Source: Flaccisagitta enflata
Taxonomy: Eukaryota > Chaetognatha > Sagittoidea > Aphragmophora
NCBI GenBank assembly: GCA_965153355.1
Contig: OZ231127.1
Location: 64,418,001 to 64,482,000 of the forward strand
Reading direction: 5' to 3'
Length of the DNA: 64,000 bases
Part shown: piece after piece, positions 46,416 to 61,659 of the stretch
How the letters are laid out: every line of letters starts with the position of its first letter
Position numbering within the stretch: the first letter of the stretch is position 1
Program-made: the position numbers and the translations under genes
Notes under the pieces: generated by a model
The model's input: only the letters and a program-made list of their open reading frames with translations
Database searches by the model: none
What the model was told of the DNA's origin: nothing

Positions 46416-46581
46416 AACAAGGCCAGATACACGGCCAATACCAGTCGCGGAAGGGTGGGCAGGGGCGGAAATGCGCGTTTTCGCACTCTCCAACTCGATC
46501 ACCACGGACCAACCGACCAACCGACCAACCGACGGACGGACGGACAAGGCCTCTTATAGAGTCGCTAGTCCGCGACTAAAA
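46416..46581 (-). mobile_element. Hairpin-ended (HINE-like) element, AGTCGC subtype
   Basis: aacaaggccagatacacggc, then ccagtcgcgg, then gggtgggcaggggcgg, then CCAA/CGGA repeats, then ctcttatagagtcgctagtc, then cgcgactaaaa. Complete copy in minus orientation; hairpin GTCGC-tagtcc-GCGAC at the A-rich end. Confidence 0.8.
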
Positions 46582-46616
46582 TCTGTTGTTTCCATCGACC
46601 CACTATCATGCAATGT

Positions 46617-46756
46617 TTAAGAGCGCCAAAGCACCTCTATAACTGGCTGTGTCCCTTTGTTGGTCGGTTGGTCGGTTGGTCCGGTGGTTGGCTGGTTGGT
46701 AACGCATTTGTTCGAGGATCCACATGGCGCTTTTTGTTGGCCTACTTGGCCTTGTT
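46617..46756 (+). mobile_element. Hairpin-ended (HINE-like) element, AGAGCGCC subtype
   Basis: ttaagagcgccaaagcacct, then ctataactggctgtgtcc, then ggtcggttggt repeats, then ccacatggcgctttttgttg, then gcctacttggccttgtt. The 3' copy (GGCGCTTTT) tracks the 5' end (AAGAGCGCC), not the commoner subtypes. Confidence 0.75.
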
Positions 46757-46781
46757 ACCTCGTGTACAGATGTGATAAGTA

Positions 46782-47201
46782 CAGTCGAACTCGCTATAGC
46801 GAACCCGCTAATAAGACACAGCCTCCTATAAAGCATGACATTTTCAGTCTCATAACAAATTTTGTATTTTTTTCTCCATGGTGAACAGCATTATAAAGCA
46901 TGAATTTGCTGTCTCTTAGTATGTGCTTAAATGAAGCTTAATGAAGTAATTAAGTGTGCCAAATATCTATATATATTTGATATTGCACAACACTTTGCAT
47001 ATTTTTTTATCAAATATCTCAATTATGCAAACTTATTCATTGAAAAAAGAAGAAACATTCAAACATCAAGTAAATTAGGAAAAACGGAATGCTATGGTGA
47101 AAATAATCAGTTAGCAAAATAGCATTTCATGATAACGGTGCCCCGCGATAAAGGCCAAAATTGAAGGGTCCCCTTGGGGCCGTTATCAAGGGGCAGGGCT
47201 G
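46782..47201. mobile_element. 420-bp pogo-like MITE
   Basis: TA|CAGTCGAACTCGCTATAGCG on the left; ttatcaaggggcagggctg|TA on the right. Internal text is AT-rich with gcgataaaggcc and cttggggccgttatc near the right end, a style common in pogo/Tigger MITEs. The termini are only loosely inverted. Confidence 0.5.
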
Positions 47202-47284
47202 TAACTAAATTTGTTGTCACTGCTATGATCATAATCATCCTCTAAAACATAATTCAGAGCAAAAATAGGGCAAAAATGTGTAAT

Positions 47285-47850
47285 AAAAAATGTAATAAGT
47301 CTATCTTGAAAATAACAAATCTGTCAAATGGGTCAAAAATTTGCATTTTCAAAAACATACGACTTTAGATATACTAATTTACAAGAGTCGCACGTTCTTG
47401 GTTTTTGTAATTTTTGATTCCCTATGCAAATTTGTTATTTTCAGTTGACATAAGTCAGGTGACAAAATAGAAAAATTCTTATCTCAATATCTCTTATTTT
47501 CAAATAAATGTCAAACATTAACAAAAGCAGATAAAGACTTGCAGATTTCACCAATGGCTAGATCAAGGGACATATTTTAATTTTCTTATCAATTTTCAAT
47601 GGATAACTGTAAATAGATATTTTCAAATTAATGTCTAACAATAGCTAAAATATTCAAAACTATAGAAAATTAAGAAAAAATGATTTTCTGAAGTTATAGG
47701 GGCAATTGAGCTTGCCAATATGCAAAATATGTCTTAACCTAAGGTGAACAAAAACCCTAATGAAATTTTTTTGAAAAAAATCAGCAATCATGAAAAATAT
47801 ATAACGTATGCATGAATAAGAAATTCAGCTCTAAATTATTCCGTGTCTTA
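47285..47850 (-). repeat. 0.6-kb AT-rich dispersed repeat, copy 2
   Basis: Reverse complement of 16875-17450 (for example tctatcttgaaaataacaaa, agagtcgcacgttcttggtt, agacttgcagatttcacc). No gene. Confidence 0.8.
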
Positions 47851-48096
47851 ACTTATATTTCGTAGAAATAGTCTGCGACATGTCGTTGTCACGAATAGCT
47901 TGTTTCGTAGCTCCTACGCTCCTTGCGGCGCCTCACGCCATGTTTTCTAAAATGGCCCCAGAGTGGATCTTCGGCAAATCTACAAATATCACTCAGTGGC
48001 GAGGCATGACTAATGGGTAAGAACATTTAACAGGTAGGAGACCCAAATGACGTTCCAGATAGTTAGATTAAGAGTTACTTTTTTGTCATTTGCTCC

Positions 48097-48289
48097 TTTT
48101 TAGTCGCTGCCTAGCGAATCTATAAGAGGCTGTGTCCGTAGGTCCCTAGGTAACCGGAAAAATTCTAAACATGATTTTCGACTGTCGTCAATACTGCCCC
48201 CGCCCACTCACATACTGCCCCTGCTCACCCGCATTACTGCCCCTGCCCACCAGCAGCGACTACGGATTGGCCGTGTATCCGGCCTTGTT
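48097..48289 (+). mobile_element. Hairpin-ended (HINE-like) element upstream of GHITM
   Basis: tttttagtcgctgcctagcg, then aatctataagaggctgtgtc, then contcgtagg-type text (few repeats), three gcccctgcccac phrases, then cagcagcgactacggattgg and ccgtgtatccggccttgttc. Ends about 320 bp before the GHITM start codon. Confidence 0.78.
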
Positions 48290-48612
48290 CACTTATTGTT
48301 AAGACGTTTCAAAGTCCGCAACGCATGAGTCGAAAAGTGTGAAAACGTGCATCTAAAATGTTGTGTGTTTGTGTGTGTGTGTGGGGGGGGGGTGCAGGGG
48401 GCTTTTACCCCCCAGTAACCCCGCGTTGCTTGTTTTTCAGATTTTTTAACGTCCTGCTATGTTATTATTGTTTTAATGTTCTAATCAACGATTCATCTCT
48501 TTGTATGATTTGCATGTATCGAATGAGAATGCGAGAATAATCAAATGATATATTATGTAGTCGACCGTTACAATTTTGCCACGTTCCACTCCAACCAAAC
48601 AGACGCGCAAGG

Positions 48613-52487
<3,875 letters not shown>

Positions 52488-52797
52488 CTGAGTTGTGCCC
52501 AAATCCAAGTATTGTGTGTCAATTGGCTACTAATACTAAAAAAAGTCTAAATACGATACGTCGAGGATAAACCAGTCAATAACCAGAGGATAAAGCAGTC
52601 AATAACCAGTGGCGAGACAAGACCCCCTTCGATAATCAAGAGATTGTACTTTCATTAATGAAGATTAAAACAAACCGATATATTTCGCGCATCCCGCGCT
52701 TCTTTAAGGGTATTTCACCTGTGAGGACAAGAATTCATTCATTTAAAAACAATTTCAAACATTGGTAAACTCCCATTTTAGATTTTACCCTTTATTA

Positions 52798-53302
52798 CAG
52801 TAGATGTCGTCTAGACTTGGAAATACGGGGGAGCACATAACCTGACTATCAGTATAGTGAAGGGACTGATATTATGCTGGTGTAATGTACAGACCCTAAG
52901 GGGTTAACGATGGGGTATGGCATCCCCCTACGGGTTACCTTAGGAAAAAAATGTTGAGTGTAAAATTGTAGGATCAATCACTTATTTTACAGAATTTCAG
53001 TTTCATCTATTTGCTAGATTTGCAAAACCAGCTTTGGATTCGAACCTGGAACCTTTAAATAAACTGATCACAATGAATCTTAAATCAAGTGAGTTAACCA
53101 CTAGATCAATTTCAGCAGCTGTTCTGGCTGGGCAAATTTGATTTGGTGTATTCAAGAGAATTTTCTATCAACAGAGCTGCCATACCCCATCGTCAACCCT
53201 ATAGGACATAAGCATTATACACACTCAGTTTCATTTGATTTGCACAAATGGTATTTAGAGTATGAGGGCCCCCGTATTTCCAAGTCTAGACGACATCTAC
53301 TG
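52798..53302. mobile_element. 505-bp MITE with 34-bp perfect terminal inverted repeats
   Basis: Left end CAGTAGATGTCGTCTAGACT, then tggaaatacggggg; the right end is its exact complement; TA on both sides (52796-52797, 53303-53304). Near-perfect ends and the TA target indicate a young mariner-type MITE. A weaker inner pair is visible (atggggtatggc at 52911 and gccataccccat at 53179). No transposase frame. Confidence 0.9.
53028..53122 (-). ncRNA. tRNA-like tract (possible SINE head or tRNA relic)
   Basis: On the minus strand, gatctagtggttaactc resembles a pol III A box and ggttcgaatcc (53033-53043) is a consensus B box, about 60 bp apart as in a tRNA. The T-arm stem and acceptor stem do not pair well, so it is not a functional tRNA gene as read. 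It sits inside the MITE 52798-53302. Confidence 0.4.
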
Positions 53303-53542
53303 TACATCTGCTTTCACCTGCTGTAAAATCTAAACAAATTGAGCTACAGAGGTCTACTTGGTGGCATTGCATTTTCGCAGAGCTTTCTAATGGTCACCAA
53401 TTTTTATATATTTTATTGAATAATCTGGCCACAATTTAAGAAAACATGCCGGACTCTTAATTTGACCAAGATAGTTGAATCCGGTCTTAAAAATGTGATA
53501 AAAATGTAGCTTTCTGCTTTCAGTCTCTCTGTTCGTCCCTGT

Positions 53543-53651
<109 letters not shown>

Positions 53652-53858
53652 CTTGTGTTGCGTATGCATGAAAAAGGAAAACCCATCGAAAAGAAAAGAA
53701 AAAAAATCCCAGCCACAATAAATAATGAATATAATCAAGTCATGTCAATCAGCAACGACACGATCCCGACCACCTTTGAGCTCCGACCTTTGCTCTCCAC
53801 TATTTCCCCCCTTCCATGTCTGTCTGTCTGTATGTCTATGTCTGTCCGGCTGACTGTT

Positions 53859-53860
<2 letters not shown>

Positions 53861-53921
<61 letters not shown>
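53861..53921. repeat. (CT)n microsatellite
   Basis: About 30 CT units, preceded by CTGT units from 53815. Confidence 0.97.
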
Positions 53922-53926
<5 letters not shown>

Positions 53927-54131
53927 GTTTTATTTTTTTGCTGCAAAATGGGAGAGGCTGGTGGAGACGCAATCAGCCACACTTTGTTTGATGTCTGGTT
54001 TTCGGTCGGAAAGTCGGTCGGTTTGTCGGTGAACAGTTAAGGAGGGGGGGGGGAGCAAAAGTTGACCAACGGCCGGTAGCAGAGTCAAAAAGAAACTCCA
54101 CAAAGTTTATCTTACTATCAAATTAGAGAGT

Positions 54132-54523
54132 AACAAGGCCAAGTGAAGGCCAATAAGTGCGCCTCGCTTGATCAAGAATTTGTGAATGAACGTTTTTGAT
54201 GAATGAATGAATGAATGAATGAATGAATGAATGAATGAATGAATGAATGAATGAATGAATGAATGAATGAATGAATGAATGAAGGAGGGAAGGAAGGAAG
54301 GAAGGAAGGAAGGAAGGAAGGAAGGAAGGAAGGAAGGAATGAAAATGTGGTGAGACATCAAAGGTGACAGGAATGAAGAACTACGAAGAATCAGCCATTT
54401 TTCGCATTTCAAACGTTTGTGTGACCGACCGACCGACCGACCGACCAACCGACCGACCGACCAACCGACCAACCAACCGACGGACATGACCTCTTATAGA
54501 AGTGCGAGGACGCACTTAAAAAA
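54132..54523 (-). mobile_element. Hairpin-ended element, AAGTGCG subtype, with GAAT/GAAG and ACCG arrays
   Basis: aacaaggccaagtgaaggcc, then aataagtgcgcctcg; inside are (GAAT)n 54200-54283, (GAAG)n 54284-54338 and (ACCG/ACCA)n 54424-54481; end cctcttatagaagtgcgagg, then acgcacttaaaa. The AAGTGCG motif appears at both ends and inverted in the terminal hairpin. Confidence 0.75.
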
Positions 54524-54660
54524 ACATGCGATCAGATGTTATAAAGAGCCCGCGGGCTTGTGGTCATTAGTAGGCATTTTGTCGATGATTTTGACCATCA
54601 TTTCCCACTTAAGTAAGGCGTCTCATGTAAATACTAGATTGTCAAGTGTCATCTCATCCG

Positions 54661-54905
54661 TTTTTTTTTAGTCGCGTGCTACGCGACTCTACACCCCGCT
54701 TTGTCCGTCAGTTGGTCGGTCGGTCACACTTTATTCTTTTTTTATGTTATTTATTCTTTGACCGTACCACTTCTGCCAAAATGCGCTGATGAGCTCAAAT
54801 ATGGCCCCTGCCCACCCGCACGCGACTGGGGTAGCCGTGTATCCGGCCTTGTTTAGATGCCTCCACGCATCTCTGTTAAATTTTTTCGTCCGTTCGTCAG
54901 TCTGT
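54661..54905 (+). mobile_element. Hairpin-ended element, followed by start of another (AGATGC subtype)
   Basis: 54661-54853: tttttagtcgcgtgctacgc, gactctacaccccgctttgt, gcccacccgcacgcgact, gtatccggccttgttt. Directly at its T-run a second left end begins: tttagatgcctccacgcatc, then tctgttaa and cgtccgttcg. The second copy lacks a recognisable right end. Confidence 0.75.
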
Positions 54906-55185
54906 TTATTGATCCACCCTTCAATTGGTCTTTCTGTCCTTTTATCCATTCATCTGTTTCAGTTAAACTTGAGCTCACCTCCATGGTGCAAAATTGCTGC
55001 AAACCAGTTGCTGAGTGTAACAGTAAGACAAACACAATTATCCCCTTAATGTGTTTAATGTGTTTTCCCTTTGTGACCTAAGTCACGAATATTAAACTTG
55101 ATGACGGATGACGGATGACCTGCGAGGTCTTGACTTAAATAATCGAATTCTCGAAAGAATCGTGTTTCTTTTAAAAAGATCGCGG

Positions 55186-55317
55186 TTTTTGAGTTGGACA
55201 AAGCACCTATATAACTAACTGTGTCCGTTGGCCGGTCGGTTGGTTGGTCGGGCTTTTGGGTAACCCATTAGTTTGACGATCCACACGTCGCACCTTATTG
55301 GCCTACTTGGCCTTGTT
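55186..55317 (+). mobile_element. Hairpin-ended element, AGGTGC subtype
   Basis: Left end eroded (gagttggacaaagcacctat); then ataactaactgtgtccgttg, CGGT/TGGT repeats, cacacgtcgcaccttattgg and cctacttggccttgtt. Shares its terminal T-run with the next copy. Confidence 0.78.
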
Positions 55318-55470
55318 TTTAGTCGTGGTTTAGCGACTCTATAAGAGGCTTTGTCCGTCCGTCCGTCGGTCGGTTGGTCCGTAGAGGTCATCGAGTTGAG
55401 AAAGTGCGAAAACGCGCATTTCCGCCCTTGCCCGTCCGCGACTGGTATTGGCCGTGTATCCGGCCTTGTT
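55316..55470 (+). mobile_element. Hairpin-ended element, AGTCG subtype, head-to-tail with the previous one
   Basis: tttttagtcgtggtttagcg, actctataagaggctttgtc, (CGTC)n, gtccgcgactggtattggcc, gtgtatccggccttgttt. Complete, 155 bp. Confidence 0.82.
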
Positions 55471-55639
55471 TGTTAGATTGTTATGGATAATAAAGTATGA
55501 AGGTTTAAAGGGATGAGTGTTTTAATTTAGCCAAGTCTAACTCAAACCTTTACAGTTAGGGTGCGTAGCACAATTTTTCTACCCACATAATGGCAAAAAA
55601 GTTTTGAGCACACCAGTTAAGTCCAGTCAAGACGACATC

Positions 55640-56046
55640 TACCATACGACTCAAAAAAGAAGACGCACTTTTGAATGGCTAATTCAGCTATTCAATCTTG
55701 GAAAAACTAATCAAAATCTTAGACCATTTTAAAGCTCTTCAAAAGTACTTTTATTTGGCGCTAATTTGGCATTACTATTTTTTGTTTGTTTAGAAATGGT
55801 ATTAGTTTTAGTGAAAATGTTATATATTTTCGTTTTGCAATCCTTATGAAAAAAATGCATTTCAGTAAAATAGTGATTCTCTTTGCAGAGGGCTAGCTTC
55901 TAAACCGTTTGAGATACAGACATGGGACTGGTCTAGCATGAAAGATTTGAAAATCTTTAAAAATGATTCAACTGAAAAAAGTAAAAATGATTTTTTCTAT
56001 CCATTTTATCTATAAAAGGTGCGTCTTTTTTTTTTTATTCGTGTAG
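55640..56046 (+). mobile_element. CTAC-type MITE, copy 3
   Basis: ccatacgactcaaaaaagaa, then gacgcacttttgaatgg at the left; ggtgcgtc, a T-run and attcgtgtag at the right; core as in copies 1 and 2. The left terminus has diverged and no clean TA duplication is left. 55471-55639 holds nothing else. Confidence 0.8.
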
Positions 56047-56586
56047 TGCTGCTAATCAAATCATAAATAGCAATATGGCATAAATCTGCATTTCATAAAG
56101 CTTAGGCAGAGACAGTGAGAAAGAAACAGACAGACAGAGAAAGGCAGACATGGAGGTGGGACATGGACGAGATAGCATCATGAATACATTTCGGTAAAGT
56201 CCCTGTCTTAGTTCGGTTCTTGGGTTGGTGCCAGTCTTCGTCGCGTCGTTCGTGGTTCGTTTTGTATGCGTGCGTACTCGATCCTCTTTGAACCTTTGTC
56301 TATCTAGGTCTTTTCAGGTATGCCCAAAAACCTCTAAAATCTAAAAGACTCTTTATACGTCAGCCGGAAAATTCAGCATTCTGTCCGTCCAACCATCACG
56401 CTCGCAAATGTAAACTGTAGCAAATGTGAACGCGAAACAGTTATCTCAATTAAACGCGGAAATCTAAAAAAGGCGAAATAATCAACGCTTTTAAGTATTA
56501 ATTTCTTTACAAGAGTGTTTGTTCATCCATTCGTTTGCGTTTCCATCCATCCTTCCATCTCATGAAGCAAAATTTCCCCTTCCATC

Positions 56587-56803
56587 TTTTTAGTTGCGGA
56601 CACGAAACTCTAAAAGAGGCTTTGTCCGTCCTTCCGTAGCTCCGTCAGTCCGTAGAGGTGATCCAGTTGAAAAGTGGAAAAATGAGCGTTTTGGATACTT
56701 TTTATCTATGTTTGTGTACGGAGTGGGGTTTGCGGAGTGGATGTGGGTTGGATGTCCGTGCCCACCCGTTCGCAACGATATTGTGACCCCGCGTCACTTG
56801 TTT
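56587..56803 (+). mobile_element. Hairpin-ended element, AGTTGCG subtype
   Basis: tttttagttgcggacacgaa, actctaaaagaggctttgtc, cgtccttccgtagctccgtc, then gcccacccgttcgcaacgat, ccgcgtcacttgttt. The 3' GTTCGCAAC tracks the 5' GTTGCGGAC. Confidence 0.7.
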
Positions 56804-57088
56804 GCGAAAAAACATCGGTGACGGTGTCAGAGCAATGCTTTGTGAGGTTTAGATATTCAAGAAGGTAAATACGGAAAAGAAAATGAGGAAAATTAGGAGG
56901 AAGCGAGAAAAAAAGACAAAGTCGAGAAATCGTCACTTCGGTGGAAACCGAATACAAAATGTATGTAGTATAAAAGAAAATACACGTCCTTTGCGTTTCC
57001 CTGAGACTGAGTCTAGAAGAGAGATTAAGAGACAGAGAGAGACAATGATACACAAAGAGAAACAAAAGGGAAAGGGACATAGAAACAA

Positions 57089-57366
<278 letters not shown>

Positions 57367-57553
57367 CAGAGAGCACAGAGAGAGAGCACAGAGACTGACA
57401 GACAGACACCGAGACAGAGAAAGAGAACACAGATTGCAGGTTGAGATTAGGGAGGGAATTGGGGACGTTGCATCAATTACAGGATTCCTTCCTTAGCTTT
57501 CATTAGGTGATAATCAAGTCTTTGCCATTTCTTTCCACTAAAATCACAATGCC

Positions 57554-57554
57554 C

Positions 57555-57649
<95 letters not shown>

Positions 57650-57680
57650 ATTGTTGTTGTTGTTGTTGTTGTTGTTGTTT
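57554..57680. repeat. (TTG)n microsatellite
   Basis: About 42 TTG units with one TTA. Confidence 0.98.
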
Positions 57681-57884
57681 GTTCATTCTGTCTTATGTAC
57701 TGCTATGAAATTAGCTTTATATAGTAGATTTCTTCTTTTACCACTATTCCTCCAAAACTGTAAAGTGCCTTGCCCCTTTTCCTTCATCCTATTTCGCCAC
57801 TTCTTCCCCCTTTCATTTCTCTCTTTTTCCCTCATTTGATTTCTTCCTTTCCTTTACACTGGATGCTTCCTCCTCCACTCCATC

Positions 57885-58160
57885 CTCTTCTTGTTCTTCT
57901 TCTTCTGCTGCTGCTTCTTCTTCTTCTTCTTCTTCTTCTTCTTCTTCTTCTTCTTCTTCTTCTTCTTCTTCTTCTTCTTCTTCTTCTTCTTCTTCTTCTC
58001 CTTCTTCTTCTTTATCTTTTTCTTTTTCTTTTTCTTTTTCTTTTTCTTTTTCTTTTTCTACTTCTTCTTCCTGTTCTTCTGCTTTTTCTCCTTCATCTTC
58101 TTTTCTTCTTCATCTATTTCTTCATTCTCTTATTTCCTGCCTCTTCTTCTTCTCCTGTTT
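57885..58160. repeat. (TTC)n and (CTTTTT)n microsatellite
   Basis: TTC from about 57899 to 58015, then seven TTTTTC units to 58060, then pyrimidine-rich text to about 58300. A pure A-run lies at 58526-58551. Confidence 0.96.
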
Positions 58161-58521
58161 CTTCCTCTTCCTCCCAGATCCGGTCTTCTTCTGCCTTTCA
58201 CTTTCCCCCTTCCTCCTGCTCTTCTTCTCTGGTTTCCGTCTCCTCCTCCTCATCCTCCTCTTCCATCTTGGCCCCTTCCTCTTCCTCTTCCTCCTCTTTT
58301 CACCGTCCCGTTCCTTCTCACCCATAGAGTCACATTTCTCCATTTCCGCCGGATTTTGCGTCTTGACGAAGTTTCATCCTTACACCTTCACTTTCTTTTT
58401 TTTACTTTCTCTTTTTTTATTCCTGTTATCTTATTTTTTCTGTTGCACCAGAGGATGATTTTAGATTTTGCCAAATGGATTTCGATCTAATATCCCGATC
58501 TTTAGCTCAAAATGTAAATAA

Positions 58522-58554
<33 letters not shown>

Positions 58555-58997
58555 AAAAAAAAACTTGGAGTAAGCAAAGCAAAAACAATGGAATAATTTT
58601 CACTTCAACATCAACTTTTTCTCGTGTTTCCTGATTAAAAACAAACTGAATTTTTTCCCTGAACCGGTGCAACAATCAAAGTCATCGATGATGTTTTAAC
58701 AACAACGTTATCGATCTCCTGCACAAGCCGTCAGATCTAAGAACTCAATGATGGGAAACTTAGGCATGAATCCAATTTTTTCACCTGACGATGACATCAG
58801 GACATTGAGATTGTCTAGGAGAAGAAAGAAGAAACACTAAACAGTTGGATGCCATGTCTCTTTTATCAGATTACATCTATGTTGAGACAGCGTTGCTCCA
58901 AAGGATGGTTGAGACAAAGAAATAAGCGCTAGACAGCAAGACACCATTTCACAATTTCTAGGTCGAACCAAGACATGGTCGCCCAAAGTTCAAAGGA

Positions 58998-59197
58998 AAC
59001 AAGGCCCTAATGCGGGTGGGCAGGGTCATTGATGCGAATGGGCAGGGGCTGTAATGTGGGCGGGCAAAGACTGCACGTCTCAGAAATTACTATTACGGCT
59101 GATTTCGCGTCATCTCAAATTTCGCGTGACTGACTGGACGGACGGACCTTAGGACGGACACACTTTCTTATAGAGTCGCTAACCCAGCGACTAAAAA
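58998..59197 (-). mobile_element. Hairpin-ended element, AGTCGCTG subtype
   Basis: acaaggccctaatgcgggtg, ggcaggggctgtaatg, ggacggacggacc, cttatagagtcgctaaccca, gcgactaaaaaa. The terminal hairpin AGTCGCT-gggtt-AGCGACT is perfect. Confidence 0.75.
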
Positions 59198-59199
59198 AT

Positions 59200-61460
59200 A
59201 AGACTTTTAAAAAACATTTCAGAAATACAACTTACAAGACATGTCAATGGACAAAACGTCAGTCGTGTACATTGTTTAAGCATGATTTTTTCCGTGGATA
59301 GGTAATTCTTATACATGATAATATTCCCAATGGTAAGAACATCTTTAATCTTTGAAATGGAATCTCTGCGGTAAGAATTAGTCCTAGGGGTGGTAATGCT
59401 CAAGTCAAAATTCAGTTGTTTATTTTAGAAAGATAAATATTTTGACTAAATGTAAAGAAATCTGAAGATGTTTTCAAATGATCACTAAAATGATTATTAG
59501 ATTGATTTGTTGCACATTTCATTGTTATCTTTACATACTTCTTATAAAATTATCTATAACATTGTTTCACAAAACCTCAATTTTAACTTGATCATTCCTA
59601 CTCCTAGGAATAATTCTGATTTTCTTCCTCATAAAGCAATAAAACAGTGAAGTTATATTTTCTCAAAACTTTCTTTCTTTCCCTTTCTGATTTTCTTCCC
59701 CATCTCCAAACCCTTTGACCCCCCCTCCATTGTATACTGGCCTGGACTATCAAAATTACTTGACCACAGAATCATAACATAGTTTAACAATATACACAAC
59801 TGTCCTTTTGTCCACAGACGGTAAATTCACATCATCGTAATCGTATTGTCTTATTGAGATAGTTGCCCCATAGACAGAGGAAGTGAAAGAAGCCGGCAAG
59901 ACTGCAAGACACCATGTCACGTTATCTCGATCGTATGGAAGGCAATTTTGAGCTCAGAGCAGCCGCCGTCGCATACAAACTACTTTCGTAAGAGAGATAG
60001 GATTGAAATTGGAATTGAAGTGGAGCGATGGTGTCGTTTGAAGCGAACGGCGTTTGTTTGAATGGCGCCATTTAAATAAGAACCATTTAGACACCGTCAG
60101 CCAAAGATAGAAATGGGCAGTTGAGGCGGCTTTTCAAAATGGCACATTTTGGCGAGTCCTCTATGAGGCGCTCCAGTGAAGTTCCATCGTATCAGCTTTC
60201 TGGAATCTTGATGCTAGAAGATCTTTAGGGGATTATTATAACCAATTGCCGTTTCTCGCTGCATTAATTTTTCTACCCACTCGAATGAAAGTAAAAGACA
60301 ATTTATTCAGGTTTTCAAACTTACATATTCACTTTGTCAGCACGCCCATGGATTATCAAACGAAGTTTGCTGCTGCACCACGAAAGAGGAAATGAAAAAA
60401 AAAAAAAAGAAAAGGAAAAGGAAGGGAGAGGAAAAAAAGTACAGAAACAAAAGAAAACAAACAAAATGAAATAAAAAATGAATAAGAATCACTGATTGAT
60501 AAAACTTACTCGAAGCAAAGGCGAGCACAGCTAAATTATATCAAATAGAAACGGGAATACAGAAAGAAAAAAACTAGCGAATACAAGCAACAATTGCAAT
60601 TCTGCATACATTGAATCTCTGCTCTTCACCGCAAATTCCTTCTCCATCCTTATTCCAATTTTTTTTCTCGTATCCTTTCTTGATTCTCTTATTTCCACCC
60701 AACTTTTTATCGGAATTCTATGCTAATCAAATTGGATTGTAGAAAAGAAGAAAAAAGATCCACCTTGATTTCTCTACCATCTTGGCCATAAATGTAAAGA
60801 TTAAAGAAGTATCCACTTGGGACAAGTGCTGCTTTTGAACTAAATGAGATTCTGACCCCAAATTGGTGACATTTAAAAAGCTTCAAACGACTCTTTAAAA
60901 TGGTTGTTGTAGCTTTATGTGTTTGGTCCTGGATAATATTTTACCAAAGTTAACTTTTAGTTTTTTTTACTTCAAGCTATCCATACATACAAGTATCTAT
61001 GACCGAGATGGTACAATGCGTCTTGACTACGAGAATTTGAATTTGTCAGTCCGTCCGATAACCATTTACTCATTTGGGATACACTGTCCATTTAGGTTGA
61101 TGTATTCAAACGCATAGTGTCTCGTTCATTTCCACCTGTCATCGATATGTGGTTCAAAGTTCACTTAACTAGAATACCAACTTTACTATCGGCTTTCCAC
61201 TTGCTTTTCCCCTTTCTTTTCCAACGTTTCGTGTACAGGCTTTTTCAATCCTACCAACATTCGCTTAACTGATGGTCAACGTTGAAAGCGCATCAAAAAG
61301 AAGACATTGGCTCTGCCATTCGCCATTTGCGAAACCTCTTTTCTAGTCCTTGAGTGTGGATCTAATTCAACGATTTGCCAATCTAGTGCTCATTGTCAAC
61401 TCCTTGAAAAGGAATCCTTATGTCGTCTATCGGCCTCGTCTTTGCATTATCCTCCTATTT
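59200..61460. other. Intergenic stretch without recognised features
   Basis: AT-rich to mixed sequence. Open frames are short and show no splice context or family that I recognise. A purine-rich tract lies at 60385-60475. Confidence 0.5.
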
Positions 61461-61659
61461 TCCTGTGTAGAATCTACTCAAGATCCCCTCTACAGGCCGT
61501 TCAATAATCTGTAAATTGTAAATTAGAAAACGCATCTTAAGGCTATCTCTCGTCCTTGTTTATTGATTGGTCTCCCTTCAATTTCCCTTTCTTTGATTCT
61601 AGACTGTGAGTTAAAACCCTTTCTACAGGCGAGTTCATACCCTCGAGTTGGTCTCAACC

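Noticed and set aside
53028-53122. Functional tRNA gene
   Set aside because: A and B boxes are present but acceptor and T stems do not pair; called only a tRNA-like relic.
59191-59403. Minus-strand 70-residue frame starting MSITTPRTNSYRRDS
   Set aside because: No splice context, no family resemblance, AT-rich flanks; its end overlaps a hairpin-ended element's A-run.
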